DNA of 64,000 nucleotides, from positions 62,001 through 126,000 of the forward strand of contig NZ_JARGET010000012.1 of assembly GCF_029210485.1 (NCBI RefSeq). Reading direction: 5' to 3'. The notes beneath the pieces were generated by a model. That model saw nothing but the letters and a program-made list of their open reading frames with translations. It was not told where the DNA came from and did no database searches. Position 1 is the stretch's first letter; each line of letters starts with the position of its first letter. Origin of the DNA: Hoeflea sp. YIM 152468 (GTDB lineage Bacteria > Pseudomonadota > Alphaproteobacteria > Rhizobiales > Rhizobiaceae). This document shows positions 35,500 through 44,347 of this stretch, one piece after another. The position numbers and the translations under genes were made by a program.

Positions 35500-37299
35500 T
35501 CAGGTTTGGCGTTTGCGGGCGTAGTCCCTGACCATCTGAATGATCTCCCGCAAGTTCAGGAACAGCGGCAGACGGCTGACCGCTGCGACGGGTTCAAGCG
35601 AAATCCCGATCGTCTTCGCAGCGCCCTGTTCGTCGGTCTGGCGAACAATGAGGATAATACGACCGATCCTGACCCGGTCGGCATAGTCGGGCTTTCCGCC
35701 CAGGCGTTGCTCCATCAATTCGGCAATCGTCATGGATTTATCCGCATCGCTGAGCAGTCCCGGCCCGTAGGCGCGGTCGAGTTCTTCGCCGCTCCGGGAA
35801 GGGTCGATGGTGAATGTGCCGAAGAATTCGGTGTCGTTTGCGCTGACTGCGACCTTGGAGGCGAAAAGGCGGTCGAGGAGGCGGGAATACCCCGGAGCAA
35901 TGAACAGATAGACCTGATCATTTTCGCGCAGCCGTCCGGCATATTGATAGCGCATGGACTTGCCGTCGCGAATCACCAGCGAAGGCCGCGCCCAGCGGGG
36001 GATTCGTTCGCCGCGCAGGACCGGACTGTCGGCGACAACACGGTAGGCGAGAAGTTCGTGGTTGGCGGTTCCAGGCAGGTCGAGTTCAAGCTTGTCGATG
36101 GCGCCGATCTGTGGTGGCACGATCAAGCCAAGGCGGCGGGCGATCGGCTTGATTGTCCAGCCCTGGATAGCGAGCGAGACCATCACCACGATGAAGGTGG
36201 TGTTGAAGTAGAGTTGCCCGTTCTCCAGATTGCCGAGGATCGGCAGAATCGCCAGCAGGATGGAGACGGCGCCACGCAAGCCGACCCAGGCAACGAAGCC
36301 GGTCTCGCGCTGGTTCAGGTCAAATGGCAAGAGACACAGCCAGACAGCCAGGGGCCGGGCAATGAAAACCAGAAAGATCGCCAGTCCGATTGCCGGGAGC
36401 GCGATCTGCGGAAACTGCGAGGGTGTTGCAAGCAGACCAAGCACGAGAAACATGACGATCTGCGCCAGCCAGGTCATGCCTTCCTGGAAGCGCCTGATCG
36501 AGGCTTTGGACTGCATCTTCTTGTTGCCGGCATAGATGCCTGCAACATATACGGCGAGAAAGCCGCTGCCGCCAATCGCCGAGGTGTAGGCAAAGACCAG
36601 CAGGGCAAGGCTCAGCACGAAGATCGGGGCGAGGCCGCGTTCCACCGGTACACGGCGAATGATCTGCACAATCAGGACACCGCCGCCCAGACCAAGCACC
36701 AGGCCAAGGCCGATTTGCTCGACAAACAGGATCAGCAGATCCGGGCCGGCGCTCTCCAGTCCCTCGCCGCTGGCGATGATGCCGACAAGGGCAGCAGTCA
36801 GAAAGATTGCCATCGGGTCGTTGGTTCCGGATTCGACTTCCAAAGTCGAGCGGACCTTGTCCTGGATGTTGATGCCGCCGGCACGCAGCAGAAAGAAAAC
36901 CGCGGCAGCGTCTGTGGAGCCGACGATAGAGCCCAAAAGCAGGCCTTCCAGCCAGGAGAAGCCGAGCAGAAAGCGTGCCGCGAGACCGAACAGAATGGCC
37001 GTGAACAGGACACCGACTGTGGCCAGCGTCAGTGCGGGCATGGCCGCCTGCCTGAACGACTGCAACGAGGTTCCGTAACCGGAATCAAACAGAATGATCG
37101 CAAGTGCGATCGATCCGAGCATGTAGGCTGCGGAATTGTTGGAAAAGTCGATGCCGAGTCCGTCGACGCCGGCAACCAGCCCGATGAGCAGAAACAGCAG
37201 CAGCAGCGGCGCCCCGAAACGTTCCGCCAGGAGGCTTGAAAAGGCGGCAATGAGGATGAGTGACATCGATGCCAATGTCACAATGTAGAATGTGTCCAA
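35500..37299 (-). CDS. Potassium/proton antiporter, CPA1 family (NhaP2/CvrA-like)
   Basis: 599 residues from a TTG at 37297-37299 (LDTFYIVTLASMS as the first residues); an internal ATG at 37264-37266 is another option. About twelve to thirteen membrane segments with the CPA1 motifs GSIVGSTDAAAVFFLL, LEVESGTNDPMAIFL (ion-binding Asp pair) and WVGLRGAVSILLAI. The C-terminal cytosolic part holds a TrkA-C domain (about 395-475) and a transporter-associated domain (about 500-580). This arrangement is typical of NhaP2/CvrA, which exports K+ in exchange for H+. The large open frame on the opposite strand (697 codons) is a codon-bias shadow. Confidence 0.9.
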   Translation of the reverse strand: MDTFYIVTLASMSLILIAAFSSLLAERFGAPLLLLFLLIGLVAGVDGLGIDFSNNSAAYMLGSIALAIILFDSGYGTSLQSFRQAAMPALTLATVGVLFTAILFGLAARFLLGFSWLEGLLLGSIVGSTDAAAVFFLLRAGGINIQDKVRSTLEVESGTNDPMAIFLTAALVGIIASGEGLESAGPDLLILFVEQIGLGLVLGLGGGVLIVQIIRRVPVERGLAPIFVLSLALLVFAYTSAIGGSGFLAVYVAGIYAGNKKMQSKASIRRFQEGMTWLAQIVMFLVLGLLATPSQFPQIALPAIGLAIFLVFIARPLAVWLCLLPFDLNQRETGFVAWVGLRGAVSILLAILPILGNLENGQLYFNTTFIVVMVSLAIQGWTIKPIARRLGLIVPPQIGAIDKLELDLPGTANHELLAYRVVADSPVLRGERIPRWARPSLVIRDGKSMRYQYAGRLRENDQVYLFIAPGYSRLLDRLFASKVAVSANDTEFFGTFTIDPSRSGEELDRAYGPGLLSDADKSMTIAELMEQRLGGKPDYADRVRIGRIILIVRQTDEQGAAKTIGISLEPVAAVSRLPLFLNLREIIQMVRDYARKRQT

Positions 37300-37485
37300 C
37301 CGGGGTCCCTTGTCCTGATTGTCTGCAAGTCGCGCGTGTTTCGCCGAGTATGGAAGCTGGCGGCAACCTGAGCAATGTTGCGTTGTCGTAAAACGACACT
37401 GTTTTAGAAACAAGGTGGGATTTGGGCCTGTTTCCGCTTCCCCGGACAATCATTTTCTGGCGCGGTTGCCGATCTCTGGAATCAA

Positions 37486-37517
37486 CACCGCCACCATTTT
37501 TTCAAATGGTGGCGGTG
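37486..37517. terminator. Hairpin between gap and the antiporter gene
   Basis: Fourteen-base perfect arms (37486-37499 and 37504-37517) around a 4-base loop, 51 bp past the gap stop. No strong T-tract follows on the minus strand, so it may be a weak terminator or 3' stabilising structure of the gap transcript. Confidence 0.55.
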
Positions 37518-37567
37518 CAACGACGAGATATTGGTCTGAGCCGTTTACCGGCAGAATGGCAGCGGAC

Positions 37568-38578
37568 CTAAATCAGCTTGGCCATGGCGACAGCGGTGTC
37601 GCCCATGCGGTTGGAGAAGCCCCATTCATTGTCATACCAGGTCAGGATCGAGCACAAGGTGCCCTCCATCACCTTGGTCTGGTCCATGTGGAATACGGAC
37701 GAATGCGGGTTGTGGTTGAAGTCGATGGAAACATTGGGCTCGTCGGTATAGCCGAGAATGCCCTTCAACGGGCCATCAGCGGCTTCGCGGATCGCCTTGT
37801 TGATTTCCTCGACGGAGGTGGCGCGGTTGGCGATGAACTTCAGGTCAACAACCGAGACATTGGGGGTGGGGACGCGAATGGACATGCCATCGAGCTTGCC
37901 ATTGAGGTCGGGCAGGACCAGACCCACGGCCTTGGCGGCCCCGGTCGATGTCGGGATCATCGACACTGCCGCAGCGCGGCCGCGGTAGAGATCCTGGTGC
38001 ATGGTGTCGAGAGTCGGCTGGTCACCAGTGTAGGAATGGATCGTGGTCATCATGCCCTTTTCAATGCCGATGGCATTGTGCAGCACATGGGCGACGGGGG
38101 CCAGGCAGTTGGTCGTGCACGACGCGTTGGAGACAATAATGTCATCCTTGGTCAGCAAAGTGTGGTTGACGCCATAGACGATGGTCTTGTCCGCACCCGC
38201 CGAAGGAGCCGACACCAGAACCCGCTTGGCGCCGGCTTCGAGGTGAAAGGCTGCCTTGTCCTTGGCGGTGAAGATGCCTGTGCATTCCATCACGATGTCG
38301 ATGCCGAGATCGGCCCAGGGCAGGTTCTTCGGGTCGCGTTCGGCAAACACCTTGAACGAGTCGCCGCCTTCGATGCGGATGATGTCGCCGTCCACTTCAA
38401 CGGACTTGGGGAATTTGCCGTGGACTGAGTCCCAGCGCAACAGGTGGGCATTGGTTTCAACCGGACCGAGATCGTTGATCGCTACGATGTCGATATCGGT
38501 GCGACCTGATTCATAAATGGCGCGCACAACATTGCGGCCGATACGGCCAAATCCGTTGATGGCAATCTTGGTCTTCAT
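37568..38578 (-). CDS. gap: Glyceraldehyde-3-phosphate dehydrogenase
   Basis: 336 residues from [18 protein letters not shown] (ATG at 38576-38578, with GGAGG eight bases upstream). NAD-binding N-terminal fold; catalytic Cys in [14 protein letters not shown] (about 155); substrate residues in [17 protein letters not shown]. Standard glycolytic and gluconeogenic enzyme. It lies 46 bp downstream of tkt on the same strand, which indicates cotranscription. Confidence 0.97.
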   Translation of the reverse strand: MKTKIAINGFGRIGRNVVRAIYESGRTDIDIVAINDLGPVETNAHLLRWDSVHGKFPKSVEVDGDIIRIEGGDSFKVFAERDPKNLPWADLGIDIVMECTGIFTAKDKAAFHLEAGAKRVLVSAPSAGADKTIVYGVNHTLLTKDDIIVSNASCTTNCLAPVAHVLHNAIGIEKGMMTTIHSYTGDQPTLDTMHQDLYRGRAAAVSMIPTSTGAAKAVGLVLPDLNGKLDGMSIRVPTPNVSVVDLKFIANRATSVEEINKAIREAADGPLKGILGYTDEPNVSIDFNHNPHSSVFHMDQTKVMEGTLCSILTWYDNEWGFSNRMGDTAVAMAKLI

Positions 38579-38624
38579 GCTAGTCCTCCGTCCTGGGTCT
38601 GAGGGTGCCTGTACCGATCCACGA

Positions 38625-40616
38625 TCAGGCTTCATCATGTAAACGGGCTTCGACCGCGGCAACCGCTGCCTCGGCGGTGATGCCGAAATGCTCGTAGAGT
38701 TCCTTGTAGGGCGCAGATGCTCCGAACCCGGTCATGCCGACAAACAGGCCGCCCGAACCGATAAAACGATCCCATCCCTGGCGGATGCCGGCTTCGATGG
38801 CGATCTTGACCCGGGACTCTCCGATAACGGCTCTCTTGTACTCCGTCGACTGCTCTTCGAACAACTCAAAACAAGGCACAGAGACCACGCGGGTGGTGTG
38901 GCCATTCGCCTCAAGCATCTTCCGGGCTTCAAGGGCAATTTCGATTTCCGAACCGGAGGCGAAGATGGTGACTTCGGCTTCACTGACCGAAACCAGATCA
39001 TAGGCGCCGAAGGCAGAAAGATTTTCCTCGGTGAAACCGGTGCGCACAGTGGGCAGATTCTGACGTGTCAGCGCGATGCCGCTGGGACGGTTTTCCTGCT
39101 CCAGCGCAATCTGCCAGCATTCCGCGGTTTCGGCCGCGTCGGCGGGGCGGAACATCAACAGATTTGGTATGGCGCGCAGAGCCGCCATGTGTTCGACTGG
39201 CTGGTGGGTCGGTCCGTCCTCTCCCAGGCCGATGGAGTCGTGCGTCAGCACATGAATGACCCGGATGCCCATCAACGCTGCCAGACGGATCGAAGGCCGG
39301 CAGTAATCGGAGAAAATCAGAAATCCGCCGGAATAGGGAATCAGTCCGCCATGCAGCGCGATGCCGTTCATCATGGCAGCCATGCCATGTTCGCGTATGC
39401 CGTAATGGATGTAGCGTCCCGAAAAGTCATCCGGTGTTATCGCTTTGGTCTGACTGGTGCGGGTGTTGTTGGAGCCGGTCAGATCTGCTGATCCGCCAAG
39501 GGTTTCAGGCACCACGCCATTGATGACTTCCAGGGCCATTTCCGAGGCCTTGCGGGTGGCAACATTGGGCAGATCCTCAGCGAGTTGCTTTTTATAGGCA
39601 ATGATGGCGGGATCAAATCCACCGGGCAATTCGCCGCTCATCCGGCGCTCGAAGGCCATGCGGGTGCTGTTTTCTGCAGCCGCCAGCCGTGTTTCCCAGG
39701 CTTTCCGGTCCTTCACCGAGCGGAGGCCGGCCAGACGCCAGGTATCAAGAATGTCGGACGGGATGTCGAAAGGCTCTTCATTCCAGCCGAGCGCTGCGCG
39801 CGTGCCGGCGATTTCCTTGTCACCCAATGGCGAGCCGTGGGCGCCGGCGGTGCCGGACTTGTTGGGCGCGCCAAAGCCGATCACTGTCTTGGCGGCAATC
39901 AGTGTGGGCCGGTCGGATTTCTGAGCGGCTTCGATGGCCTGTGCAATGGCATCGGGATCATGGCCGTCAATGTCGAGAGTGTTCCAGCCCGATGCACCGA
40001 AGCGGGCCAGCTGATCGGTTGAATCGGTCAGCGAGACCGGGCCATCGATCGAGATCGAGTTGTTGTCCCAGAACAGAATGAGCTTGTTGAGCTTGAGGTG
40101 CCCTGCCAGAGTGATGGCTTCCTGGCTGATGCCCTCCATCAGGCAGCCGTCGCCGGCGAGCACATAGGTGTAGTGTTCGACCAGGTCGGAGCCGAACTCG
40201 GCGGCGAGCTTGCGTTCGGCAATCGCCATGCCGACCGCGTTGCCGATGCCCTGACCGAGCGGGCCGGTGGTGGTCTCGATGCCGGCTGCGTGGCCATATT
40301 CCGGATGGCCGGCAGTGGGAGAGCCCAGTTGACGGAAATTCTTGATATCCTCCAGCGAGATGTCGTCATATCCGAGCAGATAGAGCAGCGAATAGATCAG
40401 CATCGAGCCATGCCCGGCGGAGAGTACAAACCGATCACGATCCGGCCAGTCGGGCATTTTCGGGTCAAAGCTGAGATAGCGAGAAAAAAGCACCGTGGCG
40501 ATGTCGGCAGCACCCATCGGCAAGCCGGGGTGTCCGGATTTGGCTTTCTCTACAGCATCCATTGACAGAAACCGGATTGCATTTGCCATCCGGTCGTGTT
40601 TTTCGCGTGAAATCAT
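38625..40616 (-). CDS. tkt: Transketolase
   Basis: 663 residues. Thiamine pyrophosphate enzyme that moves two-carbon units between sugar phosphates. Seen: [15 protein letters not shown] (N-terminal active-site His), the TPP/Mg motif [13 protein letters not shown] with the trailing [27 protein letters not shown], and [12 protein letters not shown] near the C-terminus. Length and motifs are standard. First gene of the tkt-gap unit; the 231 bp upstream to the DUF4164 gene hold the divergent promoters. Confidence 0.97.
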   Translation of the reverse strand: MISREKHDRMANAIRFLSMDAVEKAKSGHPGLPMGAADIATVLFSRYLSFDPKMPDWPDRDRFVLSAGHGSMLIYSLLYLLGYDDISLEDIKNFRQLGSPTAGHPEYGHAAGIETTTGPLGQGIGNAVGMAIAERKLAAEFGSDLVEHYTYVLAGDGCLMEGISQEAITLAGHLKLNKLILFWDNNSISIDGPVSLTDSTDQLARFGASGWNTLDIDGHDPDAIAQAIEAAQKSDRPTLIAAKTVIGFGAPNKSGTAGAHGSPLGDKEIAGTRAALGWNEEPFDIPSDILDTWRLAGLRSVKDRKAWETRLAAAENSTRMAFERRMSGELPGGFDPAIIAYKKQLAEDLPNVATRKASEMALEVINGVVPETLGGSADLTGSNNTRTSQTKAITPDDFSGRYIHYGIREHGMAAMMNGIALHGGLIPYSGGFLIFSDYCRPSIRLAALMGIRVIHVLTHDSIGLGEDGPTHQPVEHMAALRAIPNLLMFRPADAAETAECWQIALEQENRPSGIALTRQNLPTVRTGFTEENLSAFGAYDLVSVSEAEVTIFASGSEIEIALEARKMLEANGHTTRVVSVPCFELFEEQSTEYKRAVIGESRVKIAIEAGIRQGWDRFIGSGGLFVGMTGFGASAPYKELYEHFGITAEAAVAAVEARLHDEA

Positions 40617-40848
40617 GGTGGGTCCGCCTGGTAGCGTTCAAGTCAGGTCCGGACCATGTGTGGACCGGATCGAAGGCCGCGCACACATAGCATTTGCCCC
40701 ACGGGAGTCAATAATGGCCGAGGCTGCATACGGCTGGGGATGCGCGGTGTCGTTTTGTTGACGACGTGTTCGGCTGATGCGTAAAGTAGCGCTCACAAGT
40801 ATCGGGAATTCAAGCGATTCGGCTTGTAATCCAGATTCGGGGAAGCTG

Positions 40849-41124
40849 ATGATGCCGGCTGAAACAACAGCGAAATCTGCACTTGAAGCTCTAAACAAAG
40901 CCTTGGATCAGCTGGACAATGAAGTTGACCGGCGAGTCGAGGCGAGCCGTAATTCGACCGAAGCGGCGGCGGAACTGGACCGGATGATCGAGGATCGCTC
41001 TCGCATCGCGCTCGAACTTGACCAATCGCAGGACCGGGCCAACCGTCTGGAAGAAGCCAACCGCGAGGTGTCGCGCAGGCTGGTAACAGCCATGGAAACC
41101 ATCAGGGCGGTTCTCGACCGCTGA
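40849..41124 (+). CDS. DUF4164 coiled-coil protein
   Basis: 91 residues from the tandem ATG at 40849/40852, preceded by GGGGAAG. Almost one continuous charged coiled coil (ALEALNKALDQLDNEVDRRV ... RSRIALELDQSQDRANRLEE), with the DUF4164 pattern. In Rhizobiales this gene regularly precedes zapA, suggesting a division-related function, which is an inference. It is divergent from tkt. Confidence 0.82.
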   Translation: MMPAETTAKSALEALNKALDQLDNEVDRRVEASRNSTEAAAELDRMIEDRSRIALELDQSQDRANRLEEANREVSRRLVTAMETIRAVLDR

Positions 41125-41244
41125 GAGATATGGTCCTTGGACGGCATTATGCCCCGGCTGCGAAATTTCCGGGTTGCGAATGGTGCGGGAAACGGGTCTG
41201 GTTTGGCCGAAATGCGTCAGGGCAATTAGAACAGGATGTGTTGA

Positions 41245-41604
41245 ATGGCTCAGGTCACGGTTATCATTGACAGCAAGACCTATCGGATGGCCTGCGAGGA
41301 GGGGCAGGAAGAGCACCTGAGTGAGCTTGCTGGCCGTTTTGACCGCTATGTCGGACATCTCAAGGGACAATTTGGAGAAATCGGCGATTTGCGCATTACC
41401 GTCATGGCCGGGATCATGGTGATGGATGAGCTGCATGAGTTGCAGCGGCGGATGCGTGGAATCGAAGCCGAAGTCGAGACCCTGAAGAAAACCCGCGATA
41501 CGGCGCTGACCAAGGTCGACAAGGCCGACCAGGATCTGGCCCAGGCGTTGAGCGAGGTCACGGGCAGGATCGAGATGATCGCCGGCAAACTCGCCGGGCG
41601 CTGA
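41245..41604 (+). CDS. zapA: Cell division protein ZapA
   Basis: 119 residues. N-terminal globular part has VTVIIDSKTYRMACEEGQEE and LAGRFDRYVGHLKGQ, the ZapA signature; LRITVMAGIMVMDELHELQ leads into a C-terminal coiled coil. ZapA crosslinks FtsZ filaments at the division ring. It follows DUF4164 by 120 bp and precedes the 6S RNA, the conserved zapA-ssrS-fthC order. Confidence 0.93.
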   Translation: MAQVTVIIDSKTYRMACEEGQEEHLSELAGRFDRYVGHLKGQFGEIGDLRITVMAGIMVMDELHELQRRMRGIEAEVETLKKTRDTALTKVDKADQDLAQALSEVTGRIEMIAGKLAGR

Positions 41605-41717
41605 TCGCCGCGAGGGCGCGGTTCATTCCGATCCGCGAAATCATTATTGCATCAGATCGGCTCAAGGGACGGCTGCCTCACCTGGCGGAGATAAATCGGC
41701 GCCTAGCGATTTGCTCA

Positions 41718-41746
41718 TTGGAGTTGGGCACGCGATGACCTATATA
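41718..41746 (+). promoter_or_regulatory. Sigma-70 promoter of 6S RNA
   Basis: TTGGAG (41718-41723), a 17-bp spacer and TATATA (41741-41746), an unusually good housekeeping promoter for this GC-rich genome. The predicted transcription start is near 41752, which coincides with the 5' arm of the closing stem of the 6S RNA. Confidence 0.75.
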
Positions 41747-41751
41747 GCAGA

Positions 41752-41912
41752 AGCGATCTGCGCCTCTCGACAGGATACACTTTCCCTGGGGCCTTAATTG
41801 ATCCAAAGGGTGCTGTCCCTGACCGGACTCGTGGGTCCGGACATATGGTGCCCACCTACGTTGTAGGTTCCCAGGATCAATACATCCATCGGCTGTTGTG
41901 GATCGCGCTTTT
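41752..41912 (+). ncRNA. ssrS: 6S RNA
   Basis: A transcript of about 160 nt between zapA and the 5-formyl-THF cyclo-ligase gene, the usual 6S location. The 5' AGCGATCTGCG (from 41752) pairs with 3' GATCGC (41901-41906) plus G-U pairs, closing the molecule; CTTTTT follows as terminator. Inside, TTGATCC (41808-41814 region) can pair with GGATCAA (about 41874-41880), CCGGAC with GTCCGG form a strong hairpin, and ACCTAC-GTTG-TAGGT another. 6S RNA binds the sigma-70 RNA polymerase holoenzyme by mimicking an open promoter. I assigned it from position, promoter, length and the long rod-like fold, without a covariance search. Confidence 0.82.
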
Positions 41913-41943
41913 TCCGTTCACGGATATATGCAAGACCAGAGCC

Positions 41944-42153
41944 TTAGTCGATCAAGCCCTGTTTCATGGCCCGCGCAATTGCCTCGACCATTGTCGTGGC
42001 CATCAGCTTCGTCCGGGCGGACTGCAATTGCTGCTCGACGGATTTAGGGCAGATGCTGAAATTTTTTGCAATCATGGCAAGGGGCTTGCCTCTTGCCGCC
42101 GATTGCAGGCACACTCTTTCCGTATGGGTCAAGCGATCAGGTGGTTGAGTCAT
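41944..42153 (-). CDS. Stand-alone LuxR-type HTH protein
   Basis: 69 residues from the ATG at 42151-42153. It is nothing but a GerE/LuxR helix-turn-helix: RLTHTERVCLQSAARGKPLA, AMIAKNFSICPKSVEQQLQSA and AKTKLMA-like ARTKLMATTMVEAIARAMKQG. There is no receiver or ligand-binding domain. It is antiparallel to the 6S gene and ends 31 bp beyond its terminator. GC is lower than around it and the preceding 190 bp are AT-rich, consistent with a transferred gene. Target promoters are unknown. Confidence 0.7.
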   Translation of the reverse strand: MTQPPDRLTHTERVCLQSAARGKPLAMIAKNFSICPKSVEQQLQSARTKLMATTMVEAIARAMKQGLID

Positions 42154-42357
42154 GAATATCCGCAATTGATTTCATAGAAATTTTTTTGATTATGCCTGTT
42201 TTTTTAGGCCCAGCCGCCGGCTTGCGGCAAATGAAAATACCCAGTGTCGTATACAAACCATTTTGGACGTCCCGAATTGGGACAGGCATGGTCCTTGTTG
42301 ACGTTGCACGGGGGTCGCCTTTACTTCGGTTGCTGAAGAAACCGGGTGGAGCTGGAC

Positions 42358-42930
42358 ATGACAAGCAAATCGAGCATCCGTGCGGAGATGCTGGCGCGGC
42401 GCAATGCACTGGCGCCGGATATTCGCATCGAGATGAGCCTGGCAATGGCGGACGCGGCCGACGAGATGGCTTTCGATCCCGGAACGATCATCGCCGGGTA
42501 TCTGCCCATCAGATCCGAACCCGACCTCAGACCACTGCTGGCGCGGCTGCGTCACCGCGGTGCCCGGATCTGCCTGCCCGTGGTGCTTGATCGCGAGACC
42601 ATTGTTTTTCGCGAGCTCGTTCCTGGGGCGGAGCTGATCAGTACCGGATTTGGAACGTTGGGTCCGGGATCCGAGGCACAAGAGCTTGATCCGGACGTGC
42701 TGATGATGCCGCTGTCGGCATTCGACGCAAAGGGCAATCGGCTCGGCTACGGGGCGGGGCACTATGATCGCGCCATCGCGCGGCTTCGCGGCAAAGGCCT
42801 GTCACCCCGGCTTGTTGGTACCGCCTTCGGCTTTCAGCAAGCCGATGCAGTGCCGGCGGAACCTCATGATGTGCCGCTCCAGATGATCCTGACCGAGCAG
42901 GGCTTGCGCTCGCTTTCTCAAGGCGTATAG
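42358..42930 (+). CDS. 5-formyltetrahydrofolate cyclo-ligase
   Basis: 190 residues from the ATG at 42358, with GGAG seven bases before it; a GTG four codons earlier is in frame. ATP-dependent conversion of 5-formyl-THF to 5,10-methenyl-THF. Motifs: IAGYLPIRSEPDL, GARICLPVVL and the C-terminal GNRLGYGAGHYDRAIARL (nucleotide/folate site). It is the fthC/ygfA partner usually found after zapA and 6S RNA. It runs 7 bp into the YmdB-like gene and is likely coupled. Confidence 0.93.
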   Translation: MTSKSSIRAEMLARRNALAPDIRIEMSLAMADAADEMAFDPGTIIAGYLPIRSEPDLRPLLARLRHRGARICLPVVLDRETIVFRELVPGAELISTGFGTLGPGSEAQELDPDVLMMPLSAFDAKGNRLGYGAGHYDRAIARLRGKGLSPRLVGTAFGFQQADAVPAEPHDVPLQMILTEQGLRSLSQGV

Positions 42931-42937
42931 AGAGCCG

Positions 42938-43762
42938 ATGCGCTTGTTGTTTCTTGGAGATCTGGTCGGACGATCCGGCCGCACCGCGGTCTGGAACCGC
43001 CTTCCCGGCCTGATCCGCGATTTCAAGCTGGATTTTGTCATCGTCAATGGCGAGAACGCCGCTGGCGGCTTTGGCATCACCGAAGACATCTTTCTCGAGA
43101 CGCTGAATGCCGGCGCCGATGTGGTGACCACCGGCAATCACGTCTGGGACCAGCGCGAGGCGCTGATCTATGCTGACCGGCAGGAGCGGTTCCTGCGCCC
43201 GGCCAATTATCCCGCAGGCACGCCCGGACGGGGCTCCAATCTCTACATTGCCCGCAACGGCGCCCGGGTGCTGGTGGCCAATGTCATGGGGCGGGTGTTC
43301 ATGCATCCCGATCTCGATGACCCCTTCAGCGCCGGTGAAGCAATCCTGACTGCGTGCCCGCTTGGAGAGCAGGCTGATGCGGTGGTGTTCGATTTCCATG
43401 CCGAAGCAACCAGCGAAAAACTCTGTTTTGCGCATTTTGTCGATGGCCGCGCGAGCTTCGTTGTCGGGACCCACACCCACGTGCCGACGGCGGACGCACA
43501 GATTCTCAACGGCGGCACTGCCTATATTTCCGATGCGGGCATGTGCGGCGACTATGATTCGTCAATCGGCATGGACAAGGAAGAACCGATCAACCGGTTC
43601 GTGGCCAAGATACCGAAGGGCCGCTTCGAGGCCGCTTCCGGGCCCGCCACCATCTGCGGCGTGGCTGTCGAGATTTCAGACCGCACAGGGCTCGCGGAGA
43701 AAATCGCGCCGCTCAGGATCGGGCCAAGGCTGGCCGAGACCATGCCCGATTTCTGGAGTTGA
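42938..43762 (+). CDS. YmdB-like metallophosphoesterase (TIGR00282)
   Basis: 274 residues. Calcineurin-type motifs: FLGDLVGRSGR (metal ligand Asp), VIVNGENAAGG, TTGNHVWDQREAL, FDFHAEATSEK and VVGTHTHVPTADAQ. Members hydrolyse 2',3'-cyclic nucleotides or RNA ends; Bacillus YmdB affects cell differentiation. The gene is 7 bp after the cyclo-ligase. Convergent with the TPR gene; only 4 bp separate the stops. Confidence 0.92.
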   Translation: MRLLFLGDLVGRSGRTAVWNRLPGLIRDFKLDFVIVNGENAAGGFGITEDIFLETLNAGADVVTTGNHVWDQREALIYADRQERFLRPANYPAGTPGRGSNLYIARNGARVLVANVMGRVFMHPDLDDPFSAGEAILTACPLGEQADAVVFDFHAEATSEKLCFAHFVDGRASFVVGTHTHVPTADAQILNGGTAYISDAGMCGDYDSSIGMDKEEPINRFVAKIPKGRFEAASGPATICGVAVEISDRTGLAEKIAPLRIGPRLAETMPDFWS

Positions 43763-43766
43763 GAGC

Positions 43767-44345
43767 TTACAGGTTTTGCTGCTTGCCCTTGATCGGCGGC
43801 CGCCTGGCATCGGGATCGGGCGGCAACATGCCGCGTTCCTTTAACCACGGATGAATCGTCACCGCGCGTGACAGTGCCGCAACAGCCACTTCCGGGCGGC
43901 CCATCCGTATCAGCACATGATACATTCCCGACCAGGCGCCGAAGTGATCGGGATCGAGTTCGACCGCCCTTTCCAGGTCCGAGAGCGCGCCTTCGATGTT
44001 GTCGCGCAGAAACCGGGCAAAGGCGCGCTGGTTCCAGCCTTCGGCGTAGGACGGTGCATCGCGCACGGCGATGTCGAAGGCTTTCTCCGCGGCTTCGAAA
44101 TCATAGCTTTCGCGGCGCTTCATGCCGTGGTCGATGGCATCGCGGACTTCAGGCGTGGGCGCCTGATCGAGCCACCAGCGCCAGATGGCGTTTTCGGCGG
44201 CCCGGCCTTCGGCTTCTGTTTTTGCCGTTCTGAGCGCCTCAAACAGTGTCTCGCGGTGGTCTGCCGTGTCGGCGCGCGCCGGTGAGGCGAGAGCAGCAAG
44301 GGCGGCAACAGCGAACACGTCGACCAGGAAATCCCTGCGCTGCAT
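43767..44345 (-). CDS. Exported TPR protein
   Basis: 192 residues. N-terminal signal starting MQRRDFLVDVFAVAALAALA with cleavage near ARA; the RR pair followed by DFLV resembles a Tat signal, which is worth noting but not proven. About three TPR-like helices: YDFEAAEKAFDIAVRDAP, SYAEGWNQRAFARFLRD and EGALSDLERAVELDPDHFGA. A paralogue of the TPR protein at 12438-13046. It lies 2 bp after the MBL gene start region on the same strand and is probably cotranscribed with it. Confidence 0.82.
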   Translation of the reverse strand: MQRRDFLVDVFAVAALAALASPARADTADHRETLFEALRTAKTEAEGRAAENAIWRWWLDQAPTPEVRDAIDHGMKRRESYDFEAAEKAFDIAVRDAPSYAEGWNQRAFARFLRDNIEGALSDLERAVELDPDHFGAWSGMYHVLIRMGRPEVAVAALSRAVTIHPWLKERGMLPPDPDARRPPIKGKQQNL

Positions 44346-44347
44346 TG

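Noticed and set aside
35146-37239. 697-codon open frame opposite the K+/H+ antiporter gene
   Set aside because: It is antisense to a full membrane transporter, its product is a polar, Gln- and Asp-rich composition without domains, a usual shadow in high-GC DNA.
37486-37517. Strong rho-independent terminator after gap
   Set aside because: The 14-bp hairpin is perfect but no T-tract follows on the minus strand, so I list it only as a weak terminator or stabiliser.
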